A stretch of DNA of 64,000 bases, from the NCBI GenBank assembly GCA_000499405.2, contig HG738137.1:9275620-9339619 (forward strand), read 5' to 3'. Source of the stretch: Onchocerca volvulus (Eukaryota > Nematoda > Chromadorea > Rhabditida > Onchocercidae). Shown in pieces: positions 1 to 12,600 of the stretch. Positions within the stretch are counted from its first letter, which is position 1. Each line of letters begins with the position of its first letter. Both the position numbers and the translations under genes were made by a program. The notes beneath the pieces were generated by a model. That model saw nothing but the letters and a program-made list of their open reading frames with translations. It was not told where the DNA came from and made no database searches.

Positions 1-3000
1 GAATTACCGTTCAAATTACCTTACCGAAATTCAATGTTATCATCAACAAACCTTGCGCATTAAACCACCTGCTGGATTTATTCTCGAAAAACACATCAAT
101 TTTTATTGGCTACTAATAATGGTCGAAATAAAAACAATCGTGTTTGGAACCGATTTGATTCATAATATTTTCATTGCTATCATTTTTTCAAACTTTTTGA
201 GAAAGACTTTAAAAATATTATCTTTTTCATTTATTCAAAAAGTCTTAAAAAAAGATTTCTTCCAGGAATGAAAAAAAAAAAAATTAGGAGAAAATGATAG
301 TGGCTTTTACACTTTAAGCAAAAATATAGTTATAATAATGAAATTGAAGTTTTTAACATTTCATCGAATATTTTGTTCGAAAAAATTCCATTTTATCTTC
401 TCGAAATTAAATAAAAATTTTCTTACTCATTTATTAATTCTCTAGTTATCCATTAAATTTTCTTGGTCATTTATTAATTGCCGGTTTTTATTCATTAATT
501 ACTTATTTCTATATATATATACTTTTTTGTTATTTGAAAAAGTCATTTTATTATTCAAAAACTTTTTTTTTTCCTTTGGTTGAATTAGATATACTTAATT
601 TATTAAATAATTTCATTCATTTAAAAAATGCATGATACAATTCGAATTTTCTTGGAAAATATATATGACGTAGATTGGGGAAATAAACATCACATACGTA
701 AATACTACAAAATTCTATGTTAACTACAAAATTTAAGGAAAGCCATCCTGCCAACTACAAAATTTAAATAAAATCATCCTGCCATACGAAATGTTTTTTT
801 TTTTTTTTTTTTTTTTTTTGGTATCTTTTCATAATTTTTCCTCTTTTTAAAGCTTTTCTGTTTATTTTCTTGGAAGCATTTTATAAATCCATCAATATAT
901 GCAAATTAGATAAGCTTAAAAGCTATATATTAAAAAAAAAAAAAGCCGCTTCTTTCTTTTTGGGATTTTCGTATATTTGCATAATTTGGTAGTCTATGAT
1001 GCACTGAAGACATATTTTAGCCGAATGAATGATCATTAATATTATCAGATTGTTTTTTTTTTTTTCTTTCATGATATTTATTTAATTTTTTTTTCTTCAA
1101 AGATGAAAAATAAATTTTTGCCAAAACGGAATTGATAAATTGATTTGTACTGAAATATAGAAATCAATTTATCTATTGATTCATTGGGATTTTTCCGTTT
1201 GAATTTTTCTATGATATTCTTATTGTGTAAGTTTAGTTATTTATAGCTAAAAGTAACTGAATGAATATGTAATTTACAATGTTATGTTTCTAAGTGAAGT
1301 TTTTTTTTTTTTTTTTTTCGATCCAATTTACAACTTGCGTCATCACACAGAGTTGAATTATATTAACTTTGACATAAAGTAATAAATTTTATTATAATTC
1401 CAATAAATTGTTGCATAATAAAATTGCATAATCAAAAGAATAAATTAATTTCAGAAAATATGCGATGTTTTGAAACTCAAAAAAAAGAAAACTTTTTATC
1501 TTTAAAAATTCTGAATTATTTATGATAGTTTAGATTTTCTTGTTGATTATTCCATATTTATATATTTAATGTAAAAGTTTATTATTTGAGCTTAATTTTA
1601 AACTGAATTTTCTTGAATTAAACAAAAGAAAACATGAAGAAAAAAGAATGAGCCAATAAAAAAAGTATGGATTGAGTCAGAATAATTCGAATAATTCAAA
1701 AATGATTTTAGATTTGATTAGATCAAAAGTTTTGCGAAAATACAACCAATTTAAAATTGCTCAATTTCATTTTCTATTTTCTATTATAATTCAATCATTT
1801 CTCTACTATCTTGTAATCACTGGAAAACAAGAATTTGTTGTTGTTGTTGTTGTTGTTTTAATTCTTTCAATAAAATTTGGTTTGAAACAAAATTTTTCAT
1901 TCAATAATTTTCATTTTTATTTTAACTTAAATCGATTTTAATTATTGTTTATTGTGTTTTGTTAATTATTTTTACTAAACTTTTCGATGCTATTTTAATT
2001 TTTCAAATTTTCTATTTTTACGTAATTTTGCATATGATAAATTGAGAAGTATGTCTTCAATTTTATTCCTTTCTTTTTATTTTTGCATTTATGTTTAAAA
2101 AGAAAAAAAAAATTGTAAAACGAGAAAAAAGAATAATCAATGTGATATAAGGATATAAAGGAAAAAAAAAATGAAACTTTTTTCTTTTCATCTTTCGCTC
2201 TTTCTTTCTCTCTCCCTCTCTGCCATAACAATTTCATTTTTTTTTTCTTATGAGTATTTGAATTTAGGAAAAAATAGTGAAAAAGAAGTACAATCCGTTT
2301 CTTTATTTATAGAAAATTCGAATTCTCATCATATTGTTAACCATTTCATTCAATATATATCAAAATTTTCTTTCCTTTTCCATTTGCATATTTTAAGGTG
2401 TAAAAATCGTCGCAAAAGAAAAAATAAAGTTTTTTCAAAAAACGAAATTTCGTAATTTTTATTAATAGAAAAAATCTGATAATTCAGTGAATTTAATCAA
2501 TTGTAAACGAGTAAATTGATGTTTAATTTTTGATAATTACCAAATATTCTCGGCAAATATTATCATTTATCAAATATAATCGTAAATTATTATCAGATAT
2601 TTTATAATCATCAGTTATCAAATACTAATTAGCACATATTCGATAAGTGAACAATGAATAAATTAATATTTAATCGTGGAGAGACTTATGCGAATATTAA
2701 CTAACAAATTGGATTAGATTTCATCTTTTCTTTTTATTTTTTTGATTTTGTACAAAAATTAATTTTAAATTTAAAATTTTTAATAATCGAAATAATTCCC
2801 TTTTTTTATGAATTCAAAATTATTCATGTAAATGATTGATAATGAAAAGGAAGAAGGAAGATGTATGAAGAGAAATGCGATGAGAAAAATTTTCGTTTTT
2901 TTTTTTTTTTTTTTTTCAACAAATCACAGCGGGAGATTACTGTAGGAATTGCAAAAGGAAGATGATCGGCTGTTTGTCGACGTCAAAGACCTATTTCCTT

Positions 3001-3041
3001 CAATTCTTTTGGACAACTTTTTTTTTTTGCATATATATTGA

Positions 3042-3102
3042 TGGGTCTGTACGTGTGTGTGTATGTGAGTGTGTGTGTGTGTCCGTCTGTTTGTCTGTCA
3101 GT
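3042..3102. repeat. TG / GTCT microsatellite
   Basis: A run of GTGTGTGTATGTGAGTGTGTG followed by GTCCGTCTGTTTGTCTGTC. It is a simple sequence repeat in the presumed lin-11 intron, and the open frame on the other strand here is only a product of this repeat. Confidence 0.85.
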
Positions 3103-4679
3103 AAGTGATAAATATGTCAATTCATCATTTAATTGAGGTTTGGATGATGAAAAGAAGAGAAATGTCACTATTTGTTGGATGATACAATGATATATATATG
3201 TATTTTCAACAAAAATGCATAAATTTCTATACTTATCTTTCGTTTTTTTTTTTTTTTTTTATTATTGATAATTTGTGATAAGGAGAAAAAAAAGATGATA
3301 ATAAATTAAAGGATACGATAAAAGCTAATTTATCATTGAATATAATCAACAGTAAAGCCATATTTTATCATTTAATCGAATCAAATGAAGAAATTGATGA
3401 AATTTCCTGTTTTAACATCCGTAAACTTCAAAACATATCATGCATGCAAGAAACTTTCATTTTAATTTCCGGAAAATTCTACTGGTCAATAGATGAGGAA
3501 ATTGAATAAATAAGAAAATAGACGAAGAGTATATGTGAAATTTCCGGTTTAATATCCGGAAAATTCTAATACAAACTTACCGAAAAAATGGGCAAGAATT
3601 GAAATGAGTTGAGAAGGAAATGGATATGCCATATCGATTAGAATAAAAGAATTTTAATTTATTAATTATTAAACAATGGAGAAAAAAATTTAGTCAAATA
3701 TTTTTTGAAATTTTCAACGACAAAAATTATAAAGTGAAAGATGTGATCAAATTCTGATGGATTGTTATTGTATTGAAGGAAAAAATTGAGAAAAAATAAG
3801 CTTAATTATTTCTAATAGAAATAAAAGTTTTATTTTCAAACTAACAAAAGAAGAAAACAATTTGCTTAATTAATAATAATGAATTTTGTTGTAATAAAGA
3901 GATAGCTAAACTGATTAAAAACTTCTTCCAACATTATTTCATTGCTTTTCTTTGATAATAATGCAATGCTTTCAAACTTAATCATTTTTTAATAATTAAA
4001 ACTTTTTTTAACTATATTATGGACTTTTAATAACTTTTTGTTGAAATAATAACATTTAACATTATGATGATTCACTTTGTCTAATCAATCTTTTAATAAA
4101 TATTATTATTATCTCGAAATAACCTAATTTTTATCTGACTAATGCAAGTAAACTTTATTGTTATATTTCTAATTTCTTTATCATAAGTAAATAATATCTG
4201 ATTGCCTTTTTTTTTATTGTTTTTTCTTTTTGTAGAACAAATTATTATATTTTAAATTATTTCCAAGTAATTTGCATAATATAGAATTATCATAGCATAC
4301 TTGGGAGAAATTTGATTCTTTTCGATTTCTTATTTATCAAAATGAACAAATTAAAATAAAATTATCATTCTTTGTTCAAAATCTAATTCAATGTTTTTTT
4401 TCCTACGACTAAGATCATTCCGTTCAAGCTAATAATATTAAGAACAATAAATCATTTAACATACTATTCCTTCTTCCTTCCAATCTTCGCTTTTTTTTTC
4501 CTTTCTTGGCTTATTTAGTTATTACTTTGTTTATCGATTTTTTCCAAATTTTACACGAAATTTGATAATAATTTTTGATATATCAATTATAAATTTTCCA
4601 TTTGATTATTTTATTGACATTTCAAGACTATGTTTTTGTCGATAGTATTCGTTTGTAAAGATGTTTATGTGTATTTATC

Positions 4680-4850
4680 CGTAACCATTTGCATACCCTT
4701 TGACCTCAGCGCTTCCTAATTAGCTTAATTTAATTACCGTCTCCTTTCTTTCTTTTCAAAAAGGTTCCTCATCAATTTCCATGTTTATGACAACAACAAC
4801 AAGCAGCTGCTTCACTAATACTCCCAATTGTACGGTGTATATATAATCGA
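4680..4850. promoter_or_regulatory. candidate intronic regulatory island
   Basis: A less AT-rich stretch without homopolymers inside a very AT-rich presumed intron. Visible motifs in order are ATTTGCAT (octamer-like), TTTGACCTC (nuclear-receptor half-site like), TAATTAGCTTAATTTAATTA (homeodomain-type sites) and AGCAGCTGCT (palindromic E-box). Such clustering is typical of enhancers, but function here is only inferred. Confidence 0.3.
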
Positions 4851-5909
4851 AGCATTGATATATAAATATATTAAATAGAAAAAATACATAAAATTTTTAA
4901 TTTAACTCAAATTTCAACTTTTAAAAGTTCTATATTCCGAGAGAATTTTTTTCTTATTTTTTTTTTCGAAATACAAAAAAAGTTCCAAAACTATTAAATA
5001 AATTGATAATATTATTCATTATTAGTTCATTTTAATTGTAAATTTTTTAACAAAAAAAATTCAAATTAAAATAAAATAAAATAAATTTCAATCATTTAAA
5101 TCAATCATATTATATTTGTAAATGTTTCAATTATTATTACTAAAATATTTAATTTTCAAAAAAGAAAAAAATTAAATTAAAGTAATTTCAATTATTTCAT
5201 TTAATTATATTATATTTGTAAATATTTTAATTATTATCATTATTATTATTATTGTTATTGTTAATAATATTATTATTCGCACTAAATACAATTATAATAT
5301 TTGATTTTTTTTGCTTTGTTTTTCCTTTTTGTCCTTTTTTTTTCTTGTCATACTATAAAATGATTTATTCACATTGATGTCCTCATTGGTGCAAAATATA
5401 AAGGAGTGAAAAAGTACGTCAAAAAAGGAAATCGCATTTATCAAAGAGAAAAAACCACTTAAAAAGGAAAGAGTCCGTTCTTCGTTGTTTTTGTTTCCAT
5501 CTTTCGTTACAATCAATGATTTGCTTTTGAATGGATATATGGATGTAGATGTATTGAAAAATTGATTTTATGCTCTTAAATTGAATACAAAATAACGAAA
5601 CCGATCCATCGATACCGCTATTAATTCTAATTTTTTTTTCTCCTTTTTTTTTCAAGGGCAAACAACAAATTGCTACTAATTTTTATTGCTTTATTTAATT
5701 CGCAAAAACGACATAACATTATTAAAGACAAAAAAAAAAAAAGAAACGAAAAGAAGGGAATTTAATTAAAATTTTTTATTTTTCTTCAATTCTTTCGTAT
5801 TTTTGGGAAAAATATTATTAGTTCCTGTCAATTTTGATATATATTTTTAAGCTTTATTTTAAAATGATACAGAAGCAAGAAGGGAGAAAAAAAAAAAGAA
5901 TGGAAGATA

Positions 5910-6200
5910 GAAATATCTAAATATTTGAATAGTAATTAAAAAAGAAAGTGAAAAAAGATATAAATATCTAAATATTTGAAATAGTATTTAAAATAATTCG
6001 AAAAGAAATGGAAATTTTAAGAATGATTTATTTGTTCGAATATTTCAATTCCGATTAAAATAAGCCAAGCAGGGAAGAAGGGATGGAAGTCTTATTATTC
6101 GGAACTTAAATACTGCTTAAAATAATTTGAGAAAGGGGAAAATGATAAAAGATTTAAATATCTGAATATATGAATATCTAAATACTGCTTGAGAGGAAGA
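5910..6200. repeat. degenerate tandem repeat, ATCTAAATATTTGAA type
   Basis: About four diverged copies of a unit containing AAATATCTAAATATTTGAA followed by AGTA(A/T)TTAAAA and a GAAAAG-rich spacer. It lies in the presumed lin-11 intron just before the first visible exon and has no coding potential. Confidence 0.5.
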
Positions 6201-6674
6201 GAAATGATATGGTAATAAAAATGAAATTTTGAATCAAGTAAGATAACATTGCTGGATTAATAATTTAATGTTAAGCAATCCGGCATAACCGGAATATATT
6301 AGAAAGAAAATATGAGTAATTTTATGGCTAACATGGTAAACACATTATCGAAGAGTTAATTATGTTTTGATCATTTTGATCTATCTGATGACAAAATTTT
6401 CAATTTTCAAGTAATTTCGATCTTTAAACAATTCCGATTTCAAGTATTGCGTAACATTGATAAACATTAATTACATTTAATTAGTATACTATATTCGATC
6501 TTGACTAATTAGGCAACATTGCTAATAATATCATTATCAAAAATTTTTGTCACTTTTATAATTTTAATTATTGCCCAGAATGGGAAATTGAACTGAAATT
6601 TCAATAGTGGATAGTATGAATTGGACTTTAAAACATTAATCCGATAATCCGGATTACAGTATCACTATTTGCAG

Positions 6675-9600
6675 ATTTATTCTCCGGTGGTGGTAGTTCG
6701 GAATGTGGTTCTGAAGATATCGATGATGACTGTGATGAAGCAAGTGATGACATTGGTATATAAAAATATTTTTTTTTAAGTAAATCTATCTTTGGTTCTT
6801 GATTTTCTGATAAATGTAAAATTTTGTTTAATTTAGGCAAATCGTTTAAATTTGCATTCATAATTTCATTAAATATTCCAAATAAGTTTATGTTATGAAA
6901 TAATTTTGAATTAATTAGTGATAAAAATTTTTGATAGTTTAATCAACAAATTACTTTTGTAGAGGAATCAAATTCAACAGAACCACAAGAATTGGGTAAT
7001 GGTGAATCGTTATTAGCTAATAAGATAGATGATATGTCAGCATCATCAAAAAGGAGAGGACCGCGAACTACCATTAAAGCTAAACAGGTTTGATAAAGTT
7101 CATTATTGATAAGAAATATCAATGTTCTGCATTTCAGCTGATAAGCTTTTCCTGATAAAATTATGCATTTATCAATTAATTTCTATGAATAATTCTTGAG
7201 AATTGAATTTTTGAACTCCTTCAGAATTTATCATTAAAATCTTCATATCATTTCTATATTCATTTAATCATTTGACGTAATTAATTCTTTTTTCTTGCTT
7301 TAATTTATAGTTGGATACTCTAAAAGCAGCATTTGCTTCAACACCAAAACCAACAAGGCATATCAGGGAACAATTAGCACAGGAAACCGGTCTTAATATG
7401 CGAGTAATACAGGTTTCTATCCTGTTTTTGCCTTTTTTTTTGTTTTAATTTCTTTACTTTGAAAATTTATAAACACTTAATTAATTACTGTATTTAAAAT
7501 TCGATATTTTATATTTCAAATTATCGTAACTAAAATGCTCCACTTTTACTTTTGCTCCTTTTTAAATTCATATAATACTTAATAAATTATTGTATTTAAA
7601 AGAAGGTACTGTGTTCATCATATTTCAAATTGCTGTAATTGGAATACTCCTTTTTTTTTCTTCTGCTTTTTTACTTTTAAAATTTGCAAAAAGATGGCGC
7701 TTCAAATTACTGTGTTAGGAATACTTCGCTTTCTCTTTTACTTTATTTTTCAAAATTTATAAAGCATATGATTGGCTAGATACTGTCAAAATACATAATT
7801 GGAATACTCTATTTTTACTTTTTCATTTTCGAAACTTGCAAAATATCACGTCTCAAATTATGGGTCTAAAATATTTTTCCCTAATTTTATTTTTGAAAAT
7901 TGCAAAAAGCACTTAATTGGTTACTGTATTTTAAAAAGAGTATTGTATTTCGCCAAGTCTTAAGTTACCAAACTTGGAACATTTCATATATCTTCAATTT
8001 AAAATATCTTTTCAAATAATTTTTGATATTTGAAATTCTAAATGAGAATAAATATTTGTATAGTATTACGTTATGCATTATTATCTAATTTTATCATATT
8101 CTTCATTATTTTCTTTCCGTTTTTATGCAAGAATTGAGCGATTTTTGATAAATTTATCCAGAATTTCTTGAATTTATAAGTTATTCGGAAATGATTAATC
8201 ATATTTGATGCAAAATTTGCAATTTAAATTGTTTAGATTACAATTTATTTATAGTTTATTCACATGATATGCCATAAGTAAATAGGAAAGAAAAAATAAA
8301 TGAAAGATAGGGAAAAGAAAAAGAAAAGATTCCAAAAAGTGATGATAGCTTTTCTTTTTTCTTCCGACTAATATATTTAGGAGAAGAATTTCGTTCCATA
8401 AAATTTCATTTTATCTTATTTCAATAATTGAAATTATTTATTCTCTTCCCTAAATCATTATCACTACTCCCTATTATCATCATTATCACTCTTATCATTA
8501 TTATTACTAATTCAAATTGGTTGAAAAAAAAAACGAAATTTAAAGAAAGAAAAAATAAATAAAATACAAGAAAAGATTTCAAGAAGTGTTGATAGTTTTT
8601 TGCCTTTTTTTTTTTTTTTTTTTTTAGTTCCTGCATTCAATAATTTATTCGCTTTCTTATTATCATTTATTATCATCATTATTTTTGCTAATTTAAATTT
8701 GTATAATACAATAAGATAAAGTTAAAAAAAGAAGAAAAAATAAATGAACTTTTAGGAAAAAGGAAATAAACGGAAAAAGTTCCGAAAATTGATGATAGCT
8801 TTTAGTTTTTTGCTTTTTTTTTTTTTCTTCTTTAATCATTTAGCTAATAAATTTAGTAGTTGAAGAGTTTTGTGCCATAAAATTACACGGTTCAACTGAT
8901 CAGTTTATATTGTCATCTGTCTATCCAACATTTTACCACCACCGCATTATACACTTTTGGAAAATGAGAAGTAAGCTTTAAACGATCTAACGAGTTGTCC
9001 ATCTCTTCCCGTCCTCTTCTGTCCCCGTTTCTTGTCCCATCATTTCTTCGATTTTGATCAAATTTAATTGTCCCTTCATCATCCATACCTCTTCCGTTTT
9101 CTCATCCTCTCCTCATTCCTCATTCCTTTTTTCCTTTTCACTTCCTTTCCGTTGAGCCTAATCCGAGCCTAAGCCTTGGCTTCACCTCTTTACTAGCCTT
9201 CTTATCCTGTAAATGAGTTCCTAGGCCTATATATTATATACTTCAATCCCAATTCTCATTATTTAGCTAAAGGAGTGAAAGATGGGTGTATTCGTTTGAG
9301 AATTCATTCCTTTTTCCTCTTCTTCCTGGCTTCCTTCCATTGACACCTGCCTCTCCTGGGACATTTACCAACCGTCAGCACACTACCGTAATCATGATAA
9401 ACACACACACAAATTTATCCTTCGCCTTTTATTACAAAATAAAATTGAATATGAGAACGATCATTTTGAGGGAATGATGAAATTATGCTGCATTATATTT
9501 TTATTAGTAAAATTAATGAAATAAATTATCCAATCAACCTTATAAGTATATATTTACAATGCTTGAATTATAAGTTTGAACTAGTAGACGTATGAGCTCG

Positions 9601-12600
9601 AGATACTGGAGTTACAAGTTTAACTGGTAAGATTATGAGCTCAAGATGTTTGAGTTACGAGTTTGAACTAGTTGGAATATCAATTCATAGCTTGAATTCA
9701 ATGAACTTGAACTTGTTGTATTGAAATACTTGTAGGATCATGAGTTCAAGATATTCGTATAATGAGTTATAAACTGTTTGCAAACAGCAAAAACTTTGCG
9801 AAGTGTAAAGCCAACTTATGTAACTCGGATTTAATAGGCGGAAAACAATGTCCACGAGTAATTTAATTGTGTTAATTCAAGATAGAATAATAATTTCAAA
9901 TTAGTGAAATTATACCAAAATTTTTCTAAATACATTTAATTTATGAATTATGATGATCCAATGGTGGAAATAATCTGATCGATAAATCGAATTTCCTGAA
10001 AAAAAAATTAATTTGAAATATGAACTTAAACAATTCCAATCTACTTTTTTAATTTTATCAAGCTGCTAATTAATTAAACTTTTTAAATAGCTTAAATGAA
10101 TGATCTCATAATGATTTATTATTTTATTAAATACAAGAAGAAAAAATTTACAGAACAGTGATATTAAAAATTAATGAAAATTTCAACAAAAAAAAAAAAA
10201 AAAAAAACTATAAGTTGAAAGTATTTCTGTTTTTCTTTTTGATTTTTTATTCCATAAATTTTCATTTCCATAAAACTTTTGATTTTTCATCCCATTCCAT
10301 AGATTTTTCATTTCTTAATTATTTTACGAAATAAATTTATAAATAGATTTTTCAGAAAATTAAAATAATTCCAAAATTTGAAAATTTGTAAAATTTCTAA
10401 AAGGAAAGTAAATTCGTAAAATTTTTACAAAATTACAATAAAATTCGCAAATTCTAAAATCTCCGCTTTTTTTTTCAGGTATGGTTTCAAAATCGACGTA
10501 GTAAAGAGAGGAGGATGAAGCAATTGCGGTTTGGTGGTTATAGGCCGATACGACGTAGTAAAACATCAACAAGAGATGAACTATGTATTTCGCAGGGTGA
10601 TGTCTATTCGCATGGTATATTTTCTTTTTAAGTTTTAAATTTAAATTTAAATTGCTAAAATTTTGCCACTTATTGAAAATCCGATCCATGAAATTATAAT
10701 AATTAGAGTTTTATCTATTCAAAAAAAATTATCGAAATTTAAAATTTTAATAAAATCTAATCATTTATTACGGATTCAATTCATTTAATTAAGATGTGAT
10801 ATGAAAATTAAGATGAATTAAATTTGAATTTGAATTTTCGATTATATTTTACTTCAGATTCTTTAATATTGAATCATTTACAACTAATTTTAAGAGCAAA
10901 ACAAAAAAGATGAATTATATGGTGACATTTAATTGCAAAGGATTAAGTTTTTTCGATTTGTTCATATTTGGCTTATCCGTTTTCTTGCATTTTTGATAAC
11001 CTGATTGTTAGCAGATGGATAGATAAAGTACGAAAAGAGAGAAACATATGATATGTGTACCTGGGAGAATAATTAGGATGAAATTATGCATAAGCAGGTG
11101 AAACAGAGGTGAGAAGTAAGTATTGCTATTGAAGGAAGGCAATTCACTCTCGAAGCTTTCGAGATTAAGGATAAAAGTCAATTGCCATAAATATGAAGCT
11201 CTCTTATCTGGATTTTATTAACGTCATAAATTAAGTGAGATGAGATATAAAGGTAAAAGAAGAGGAAATAGAGAATTAATTACAAATGACGCCATAAAAT
11301 GAGAAAATAGACAGGTGAAGTTAGGATTAACAATCGTTGGATTGGATCAAAATTGTACGATTATGGATGAAAAGAATTAAGAGAGAGAAAGAAAGATCAT
11401 TATATAACTAAAATCAGATTGAATTTAAATTTTCATATGAAATTTATTATTTTATTGCAATGAATTCTGGATATTATTTTAATTTTAAAAGAAAAAAAAA
11501 AAGTCGCAATAAAATATCAACAAAATTATTTATCATTTAAGCATTAAGTTATAAAAATGCAATTATTTAAAAACATTAAGTAATTGCTTTTTAACAAGTA
11601 TATAAGACATTACAAGAACAATAAAAAGTGCTACATTTTTGTAATGAAAAGATAATTAATAGTTTAGTTATCAAATGATAATTAAGATATAGCTCTTTCG
11701 TAAATTATCAATAAATATAAGTCAAAAATAGAGCATTTTATCATTTTAAAATGAATAATTTGCATGAAATAATTAAAGCATGGATTTGATGAACTATATG
11801 TCATTAGTAAGTTTAAAGCATTTTAGGTTAACGTCCCTTTTTTTTTAGGCCAAATTAAAAGATTACATGGATTATTTTCGAGAAATTAATATGTAAATTA
11901 AGATAATATTCCAATAAATTATCAAAAAAAAGAAAAAATGTGATAAGTTTGATGAATTTATCATGCGAAAATTTTATCATCAAATAAAAAATAATTCATT
12001 CGCTTACCTTTGTTTTTGTTTTAGGTGGTAATAATGATGGATTTTATGGTCAATTACCATTGTCATTTTTTTGTGACAGTTACGGATCAACCGGTCCGGA
12101 TGGAACACCACCAACAGCATTACCGCATCCATCCTTTATTATGCCATCGGAAGCGCAACCGGTACATGTTGATCAATCTAATTCCGGTAAGTTCCAAAAA
12201 AAAAAAATTTAATAATCGTAAATTACTGCTTTTTTTTTTTTGTAAAAATTTTTACTACCGATTTTTTTTTTTTAAACAATGAATAATTTGATTAATTGAA
12301 TAGTTAATCAATCATATCTAATCATTGAAATTGTTGATAAATATTAATTAATACGTTTATGTTTATTTTTGAATGAATATTTACGAGAAATAGATGTGAA
12401 TGTTTGAAGTAAATATGTTATTTATAGTAAAAAATAAATTCAATTGTATTTAAATTTAATATATTTTCAGATAATACATTTCTTGAAGAAAGTTTACGAC
12501 CTCCACACAGCTCCCCAAATATGCCACTTGCTGCACAGGTTTGTCACCTTTGTTTTGATTTATTTTTTCTCTTCATTAATTAAAAATTCATCTCATTGAA

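Larger units (their letters stand above)
1..6674. other. lin-11 upstream intron, no exon seen
   Basis: AT-rich sequence with many poly-A and poly-T runs and no coding exon that I can support. I looked for the paired Cys-x2-Cys pattern of LIM domains and saw none, so the LIM exons of lin-11 are probably left of the window and this is intron. It holds a TG/TCTG microsatellite, an ATCTAAATATTTGAA tandem repeat near 5.9-6.2 kb, and a less AT-rich island at 4.68-4.85 kb that is listed separately. Confidence 0.6.

Noticed and set aside
2171..2455. 94-codon frame with a signal-peptide-like start
   Set aside because: Composition is Phe/Ser/Leu from T/CT-rich DNA, there is no splice context, and the opposite strand is equally open; likely chance.
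6628..6861. Minus-strand 77-codon frame with Ser-rich sequence
   Set aside because: It is the antisense of the lin-11 linker exon at 6675-6755, whose phase joins exactly to the next exon.
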